Of a stretch of DNA of 9,495 nucleotides, positions 6,501-9,495 are shown piece after piece. The DNA is taken from positions 22,226-31,720 of the forward strand of contig CAJTPP010000023.1 in NCBI GenBank assembly GCA_910578235.1, given 5' to 3'. The notes beneath the pieces were generated by a model. It saw only the letters and a list, made by a program, of their open reading frames with translations. It ran no database searches and was not told the origin of the DNA. How positions within the stretch are numbered: position 1 is the first letter of the stretch; the number at the start of each line of letters is the position of its first letter. The position numbers were made by a program, and so were the translations under genes. The stretch is from an uncultured Clostridia bacterium. Its GTDB lineage: Bacteria; Bacillota; Clostridia; UBA1381.

Positions 6501-9032
6501 GGTTTTTTGGGCACGGATATTGTAGATACAGAATGGACTGAAGATGACTGGCCGCAGCTTCCGACTGTTTACCGTGACGGCACGTTTGATTCAAACGGCG
6601 ACGGTATTCCGGACTTCTTTATTCGTCTTATGGGCTGGGATAAGCATCCGGAATATTCATACAGCAAGGATATAAGCAGTCTTGATTTTGAAGGCAGAGG
6701 TTATACGAATCTTGAATATTATATAAATGATTATTGCGCGGGTGATACTGAGATTGCCGACAGTGAAGAAAATGTGCCTGTAAATGCGGAAAATGTACGT
6801 GACGGATCATCAAAGTACGATACGCACAAGAGTCATGAAATTCTGTTTAATACCATGCGCCGCGCAAAGGCAGAGGTTTATTATTGTGAAGGAACAGATT
6901 TTAATATTGAAAAGGCTCAGAGACTTGCTCTTAATCAAAATTATGAGTACGGAAGCAAAGCGTATAATGATGTAAAGGATTTTGAGACATATTTTTCAGC
7001 AGTTTTAGACGGTTTGAAGCCTGACACGACATATTCATATAAAGTTATGACATATTCAGATAAGGGTATTACCAATCTGAGCGCTGATACTTATACTTTT
7101 AAGACAAAAGTACAGTCTTCAGGGAAACCGGGACGGCCGAGGGTTATTCAGTATGTTCCGTTTGATGAACAGATAACGCTTAGTTTTGAGCCTGCGTCAG
7201 AGAAGAAATCATATAAGTCGGCAGAGGCAGGAGCGCATTATATTAAAATTATAGGAAATAATGCGTATGATAATTCTACGGATCACTACGTTTTGCGTTA
7301 TTCGACAAAAAAGGATATGTCAGACGCAAAGTCGGTTGAGCTTCCATCAACAACGACCAAATATGTTTTAAAGGGATTGTCAAACGATAAAGAATATTAT
7401 TTGGAACTGTGCGCTGTTTCAGGTGATGGTACGGAAAGCGACAGCGCTGTATATAATGCAAAGAAGGCGAAGAAGACCAGCGAAACAGATAAGGATGGAA
7501 ATGCTGTCTATAAGGTTGAGGGTATAAACGTAATCGGTGACAGAGTTGTAGAATATCCGGATGAATATGATGTGCCGCTGTCAGAAATTGCGATAACGCC
7601 TACAAAGTATGTCGTAAACGAGGATTACGGAAAGAATATTAAAAATGCCGATATAGGCGAGGGCGACACGACTAAATTTATTACTGTTTACGGTGATGAA
7701 AAAGACTGGTATATTTATACTTTGGGAGGAATACCAATTCCGACAAGCATTGATGGTTCAGATCCGATTTTGATGCTTCGTGATGATAATCATGATCATG
7801 GTTTTACATATGCAAAAAAATTTGATACTATTTTGGACGGTCAATCAACAATTCATGCGAAAATTATGATAAAGGATGAGGAACTGGATCCGATGAATCA
7901 GGCTCCTGAATTCCGTTTCTACATACAGCAGGACAGCGCGGATTTGGGTGATAGTGACGCGGATGTTGAACAGACGGGCGAAAATACGGCGACGACATTC
8001 GGTAATATTGTAACTTTACAGTTTACAAAGAATGATATTATATTTAATGGTAAAAACACAATTTCAAAATATTATGAAGACACCTGGTATGATATCAGAT
8101 TGCTTATGGATGCTGACAGAGGAACTTGTAATCTGTATATAAATGATTCTCTTGTCGGTAAGGATCTTGAATATTCGGATTCTGCCACATCCAATAATAT
8201 AGCAAGATGGCAGATAAGCTCGCGTCTTGCCGGAACACAGGATGTTTATGTGGAGTATATGTACGCGTATAAGGGCTGGGATGAGCCTGTTACAAATCCG
8301 GAAGCGACTAAGAAACCAAGTAATCAGGTTGAAGAAGGAACATCGGGTGTAAGACCGTCGGGCGGAGGCGGAGGTGGCGGAAATTCGGAAAGCACTGTCC
8401 CCAAACCCGGTGAAACAGTAAAGCCTGCTCAAACGCCGGAACCGATTAATACAAGCGCTCCTGTAAAATCAGGATTTGAGGATATGGATGGTTTTGAATG
8501 GGCTGAAAACGCGGTGGATGAATTGCATGCGCGTAATATTGTCTATGGAATTACAGAAAGATTATTTGAACCGGGACGCGATGTGACGCGAGCTGAGTTT
8601 ATTACTATGCTGTTAAGAGGCTTTGAGCTTATAGGAGAGGACGCGCAATGCGATTTTGAAGATGTGCCAAGCGGTTCATGGTATTATCCGGCTGTCGCAA
8701 TGGCATATTCAATGGGCATTGTAAGCGGCTATAGCGATACTTTGTTTGGCGCTGATGACAAAATATCAAGACAGGATATGGCTGTAATGACAGTAAGACT
8801 TTTAACAGCTCTCGGACTGAATTTAGAAAGTATTCGAGATTATACGGGTTTTGCGGATGAAAATGAAATTTCAGATTACGCAAAAACAGCCGTTGTAAGT
8901 CTGTATCAGAGCGGAATTATAAATGGCGTGGGAGATAACCGTTTTGATCCAAAAGGCAGCGCAAACCGCGCCGCGTCAGCAGTAATATTGTATCAGACAC
9001 TTAAGGAGCAGTTGTCTGAGAATATGGAATAA
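3504..9032 (+). CDS. Giant SLH-anchored multimodular pectate-lyase-like protein
   Basis: Secreted, wall-attached enzyme of 1842 residues, predicted to cleave pectate or a related polyuronate by beta-elimination. Order of parts: signal peptide 1-27 (likely cut after TFA); acidic spacer to about 70; a beta-rich sandwich about 70-200, of a kind often fused to clostridial carbohydrate enzymes; two atrophied-Ig-like modules about 205-312 and 316-411; PL1-like beta-helix from A418 (AFPGAQGYG, then VFDVGGTIDL and TIAGQTAPGEGIQLKG); putative metal and active-site residues D540, D554, D563 and the RAPR motif R619/R622; lyase C-terminal motifs to G1080, interrupted by an insert; two FN3-like modules about 1090-1320; a concanavalin-like module about 1395-1593; a Pro/Thr/Gly linker; and three SLH repeats 1658-1835. 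Simple pectate lyases are about 350-500 residues, so most of this protein is accessory. It follows an oligosaccharide importer and precedes another SLH gene by 15 nt. Tandem stops TAA TAG end it. The lyase fold is secure; exact substrate and activity are inferred. Confidence 0.92.
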   Translation: MNRKILRVIAAAASVSMLISASPITFAEKEFPADNTFPAADIMEVADTYSEDIGLFAEEEESFLFKADELETKVHDANVTVGNITLYAAPKRTVEVRSSNKTIANEKFGKYIRLSGMPDLPEDGKTPSRYLEFTTKYGGVITAYASSANASEERNLIVGGNTMKCPGTPIAASYEVEKGTVRIYAENGINLHGIKFVSNVSAPQTDEEWISYINNKITINDITNDTVDFDALTESFELIGEYTCRYDDNNYKDVTVTSWKSSNESVVRIDGRTATVIRPRFDEKKAGAVLTAEILVGSSTMTKEFYVTVSPFENPEGDEEFMTYAEKQIKALGFDVSTDKVATGDIYLPTEITLSNGDVIATVEWTSSDTSYITNDGTVVKYPEVSHALTMTAVIKAGALTKTYTYGVVLRKSTQVKAFPGAQGYGTQTRGGAGGYIVHVTSLGASGPGTLKEAIEDKTGARTIVFDVGGTIDLTSLGRALRMSGEDDSNVTIAGQTAPGEGIQLKGYGITLSSVHDVIIRNISIRIGNVRKAGDTYQSDPLSAQGANKRVVLDHLSLCWAVDMGFRVYGQEISMSNCMISKGLYWNTPHEKGKHNYAGIFGPKYGSFYGNYIADCGQRAPRICDNEYIDVRNNVVSNSKYTFDICNYEWMGANTKYNVVNNVVLRGNGAPGGSNSNVTKNGSYKYFQGRTYSGGVFSYSVNNYDNTVGARPVKTNEKNVEGALWTGNFSADKNNSAQVSKELGAFNAGGYSNIVSTWQDMILPDNISLSEYDASAVSKKGNTLVNYPFAVPDMKTYSANEAAKYVLSNAGAMIGRGENDISPRKGILDNRYLAEGKTRLQILSDYSKASGSYGIKIDNGYMEETAYGLPVHTHTVYKDDRGAVVYDVDGIEVPNPENYTIEEQYKFVSCDNHLDTLYALDRSGNKYRLVMREYTENDGVYDAFELYDISNKRIAKPEEYETKDTSKDGYIEYIGIEMKCADWGDGAGNYDHANSGGNDGFLGTDIVDTEWTEDDWPQLPTVYRDGTFDSNGDGIPDFFIRLMGWDKHPEYSYSKDISSLDFEGRGYTNLEYYINDYCAGDTEIADSEENVPVNAENVRDGSSKYDTHKSHEILFNTMRRAKAEVYYCEGTDFNIEKAQRLALNQNYEYGSKAYNDVKDFETYFSAVLDGLKPDTTYSYKVMTYSDKGITNLSADTYTFKTKVQSSGKPGRPRVIQYVPFDEQITLSFEPASEKKSYKSAEAGAHYIKIIGNNAYDNSTDHYVLRYSTKKDMSDAKSVELPSTTTKYVLKGLSNDKEYYLELCAVSGDGTESDSAVYNAKKAKKTSETDKDGNAVYKVEGINVIGDRVVEYPDEYDVPLSEIAITPTKYVVNEDYGKNIKNADIGEGDTTKFITVYGDEKDWYIYTLGGIPIPTSIDGSDPILMLRDDNHDHGFTYAKKFDTILDGQSTIHAKIMIKDEELDPMNQAPEFRFYIQQDSADLGDSDADVEQTGENTATTFGNIVTLQFTKNDIIFNGKNTISKYYEDTWYDIRLLMDADRGTCNLYINDSLVGKDLEYSDSATSNNIARWQISSRLAGTQDVYVEYMYAYKGWDEPVTNPEATKKPSNQVEEGTSGVRPSGGGGGGGNSESTVPKPGETVKPAQTPEPINTSAPVKSGFEDMDGFEWAENAVDELHARNIVYGITERLFEPGRDVTRAEFITMLLRGFELIGEDAQCDFEDVPSGSWYYPAVAMAYSMGIVSGYSDTLFGADDKISRQDMAVMTVRLLTALGLNLESIRDYTGFADENEISDYAKTAVVSLYQSGIINGVGDNRFDPKGSANRAASAVILYQTLKEQLSENME
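4116..4736 (+). other. Two atrophied-Ig-like modules in the giant lyase
   Basis: Residues about 205-312 and 316-411 are two copies of a related module. Each begins with a short helix (DEEWISYINNKI; DEEFMTYAEKQI), has a W-S-S-x strand (TSWKSSNESVV; VEWTSSDTSYI), and ends in an alternating strand pair (LTAEILVGSSTMTKEF; MTAVIKAGALTKTYTY). This pattern fits the atrophied bacterial Ig domains commonly linked to surface glycosidases and lyases. They probably act as spacers ahead of the catalytic domain. Confidence 0.7.
4209..4226 (+). repeat. 18-nt direct repeat, copy 1 (second copy at 8622-8639)
   Basis: The 18 bases TTTGAGCTTATAGGAGAG occur identically at 4209-4226 and 8622-8639, both in frame and encoding FELIGE (residues 236-241 in the first Ig-like module and 1707-1712 at the end of SLH repeat 1). 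The flanking DNA is not similar, so it may be coincidence rather than module shuffling. Confidence 0.6.
4755..6743 (+). other. Pectate-lyase-like catalytic region with interrupted C-terminal signature
   Basis: Residues 418-1080. The beta-helix core runs to about residue 832, finishing with SPRKGILDNRY (822-832), which corresponds to the family's PRDxVDxR motif. The RAPR motif (R619, R622) matches the RxPR segment of PL1 enzymes such as Thermotoga pectate trisaccharide-lyase, where the Arg is the catalytic base. D554-H555 (LDHLSLCWAVD) matches the family's IDHxSxSWAxDE segment. The region ends with a single calcium-type loop DSNGDGIPD (1029-1037) and GYTNLEYYIN (1066-1075), equivalent to the DxDxDGMPDxWE and GYTNLEEYL ends of known members. 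Confidence 0.82.
6042..6518 (+). other. Unassigned insert of about 155-160 residues within the lyase C-terminal region
   Basis: Residues about 847-1005 lie between the PRKGILDNRY motif and the DTEWTEDDWPQLP/Ca-loop end, where ordinary family members have only a short link. The segment is rich in Tyr, Asp and Glu, predicted mainly beta from its alternating pattern, and holds two weakly similar YDV/YDI elements (886-899 and 947-960). I do not recognise the fold. Confidence 0.55.
6771..7463 (+). other. Two fibronectin-type-III-like modules
   Basis: Residues about 1090-1203 contain HEILFNTMRRAKAEVYYCEG and, later, LDGLKPDTTYSYKVMTYSD, ending TYTFKTK. This is the strand layout of the FN3-like N-terminal domain of purple acid phosphatases. 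Residues about 1210-1320 form a second FN3-like module with HYVLRYSTKKDM and LKGLSNDKEYYLELCAVSGD. These are probably spacer or stabilising modules between the lyase and the wall anchor. Confidence 0.7.
7686..8282 (+). other. Concanavalin/LamG-like jelly-roll module
   Basis: Residues about 1395-1593. Alternating strands such as STIHAKIMIKDEE, PEFRFYIQQD, NIVTLQFTKNDIIFNG and WYDIRLLMDADRGTCNLYIN, ending with DVYVEYMYAYKGW, follow the pattern of concanavalin-like domains attached to secreted lyases. Carbohydrate binding is possible but no ligand residues can be assigned by eye. Confidence 0.6.
8361..8381 (+). repeat. Seven-glycine codon run in the linker
   Basis: Seven consecutive GGN codons (GGC/GGA/GGT) encode Gly1620-Gly1626 in the Pro/Thr/Ser/Gly linker of about 60 residues (1595-1657) between the jelly-roll module and the SLH anchor. 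This low-complexity tract is a flexible hinge and a plausible site of length variation. Confidence 0.85.
8475..9008 (+). other. Three SLH repeats (cell-wall anchor)
   Basis: Residues 1658-1835 contain three S-layer homology repeats beginning FEDMDGFEWAENAV, FEDVPSGSWYYPAV and FADENEISDYAKTAV. They should attach the enzyme non-covalently to pyruvylated secondary wall polymer. The ligand-binding TRAE motif is intact in repeat 1 (T1695-E1698), altered to SRQD in repeat 2 (1755-1758) and to NRAA in repeat 3 (1821-1824). Confidence 0.93.
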
Positions 9033-9034
9033 TA

Positions 9035-9041
9035 GGGGAGG
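9035..9041 (+). promoter_or_regulatory. Ribosome binding site of the edge SLH gene
   Basis: GGGGAGG immediately follows the giant gene's tandem stops (TAA 9030-9032, TAG 9033-9035) and lies six bases before ATG 9048 and nine before ATG 9051. Either Met can be the start; I use the first. The location implies the gene is co-transcribed with the lyase. Confidence 0.8.
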
Positions 9042-9047
9042 ATAAAA

Positions 9048-9495
9048 ATGATGATAAAAAGAATATGTTCTGTTATTCTGACTTTATGCTTGAGTTTAGG
9101 CGCAGTAGGCGTATTGGCATATAATGATGTGGACACACCGCGTCAGAATACCGCGGTTGAACTTGTTACAAGTTTGGGGATTATTGATCCTGTCAGCCCA
9201 ACGGATTTTGGAAGCAAGACACTGGTTAAAAGAGGTGAATTTGCCTTGTATGCGACCAGATTGATGGGGAGTGAGTCAGCGATAAGCCGGACATCGGAAG
9301 GGTATTTTAAAGATGTTGATACAACTACGCCCGAGGGTGCGGCTGTTGAATTCCTTGCAAGCATAGGAGTAATTGCAAAGAGTGGCCGCGAGTATAATCC
9401 AAATGATGAAATTACATATGCTGAAGCAGTAAGAGTAACACTGAATTGTCTTAATTATGCGGAAACCGCCAAAATGAACGGCGGTTATCCGGGCG
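9048..9495 (+). CDS. Secreted SLH-domain protein (3' end missing)
   Basis: The frame is open from ATG 9048 to the window edge (149 full codons). Residues 1-24 form a signal peptide (MMIKRICSVILTLCLSLGAV and on, likely cut after VLA); the Cys residues do not form a lipobox. Two SLH-like repeats follow: the first from YNDVDTPRQNTAVELVTSLG with KRGEFALYATRLMG, the second from YFKDVDTTTPEGAAVEFLAS with ITYAEAVRVTLNCLNY. The end, NGGYPG, matches the GGYP element found between SLH repeats in large clostridial surface proteins, so a longer protein is expected to the right. An N-terminal anchor contrasts with the C-terminal anchor of the lyase. The rest of the protein, and hence its activity, lies outside the window. 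It starts 15 nt after the lyase gene, with its own strong ribosome binding site. Confidence 0.88.
   Translation, partial: MMIKRICSVILTLCLSLGAVGVLAYNDVDTPRQNTAVELVTSLGIIDPVSPTDFGSKTLVKRGEFALYATRLMGSESAISRTSEGYFKDVDTTTPEGAAVEFLASIGVIAKSGREYNPNDEITYAEAVRVTLNCLNYAETAKMNGGYPG

Noticed and set aside
6588..6743. Dockerin (cellulosome attachment) suggested by the DSNGDG loop
   Set aside because: Only one calcium-type loop is present, and it continues as the pectate-lyase C-terminal pattern (IPDFF, then GYTNLEYYIN). A dockerin needs two such loops, and anchoring is already supplied by SLH repeats.
6784..6975. Small + strand frame within the lyase gene
   Set aside because: It is out of frame with, and fully inside, a conserved FN3-like region, and has no ribosome binding site or domain.
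8361..8381. Gly-codon run as a CRISPR or mobile-element repeat
   Set aside because: It is a coding low-complexity tract in a linker, with no spaced repeats, inverted ends or transposase nearby.

Overview
The window looks like a polysaccharide-degradation locus from a low-to-moderate-GC Bacillota (class Clostridia), possibly an uncultured gut or biomass-degrading lineage. The reasons are strong AGGAGG-type ribosome binding sites, TAA stops, a Gram-positive lipoprotein signal, S-layer homology (SLH) cell-wall anchors and an LplB/YtcP/LplA-type CUT1 sugar transporter. No 16S rRNA or other taxonomic marker is present, so a finer assignment is not possible.

Layout, all genes on the + strand. (1) 1-837 is the 3' part of an LplB/YteP-type ABC sugar permease cut by the left edge. 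(2) 851-1747 is the partner YtcP/LplC-type permease. (3) 1779-3362 is an LplA/YtcQ-type solute-binding lipoprotein. These three genes are tightly packed (gaps of 13 and 31 nt) and form an operon end, closed by a strong hairpin at 3382-3413. (4) 3504-9032 is a very large secreted protein of 1842 residues. It carries a signal peptide, an N-terminal beta-sandwich, two Ig-like modules, a pectate-lyase-type (PL1-like) beta-helix with a C-terminal Ca-loop segment, two FN3-like modules, a concanavalin-like module, a Pro/Thr/Gly linker and three SLH repeats. (5) 9048 to the right edge is the 5' part of a second secreted SLH protein, separated from (4) by only 15 nt.

The likely joint role is surface cleavage of a pectin-like polyuronate by the wall-anchored lyase, capture of the released oligosaccharides by the lipoprotein, and import by the two permeases. 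The ATPase is not in the window; CUT1 importers of this type commonly share an MsmX-like ATPase encoded elsewhere. The pectin assignment rests on recognisable lyase motifs plus gene neighbourhood, and is inference for the transporter.

The window is almost fully coding. The longest gene-free stretch is 3363-3503 (141 nt), holding the hairpin and the ribosome binding site of the giant gene. I saw no tRNA, rRNA, CRISPR, insertion sequence or phage feature. I found no clearly undescribed system. The most unusual content is inside the giant lyase: an extra segment of about 155 residues interrupting the lyase C-terminal signature, and a short motif that recurs in several linker regions.
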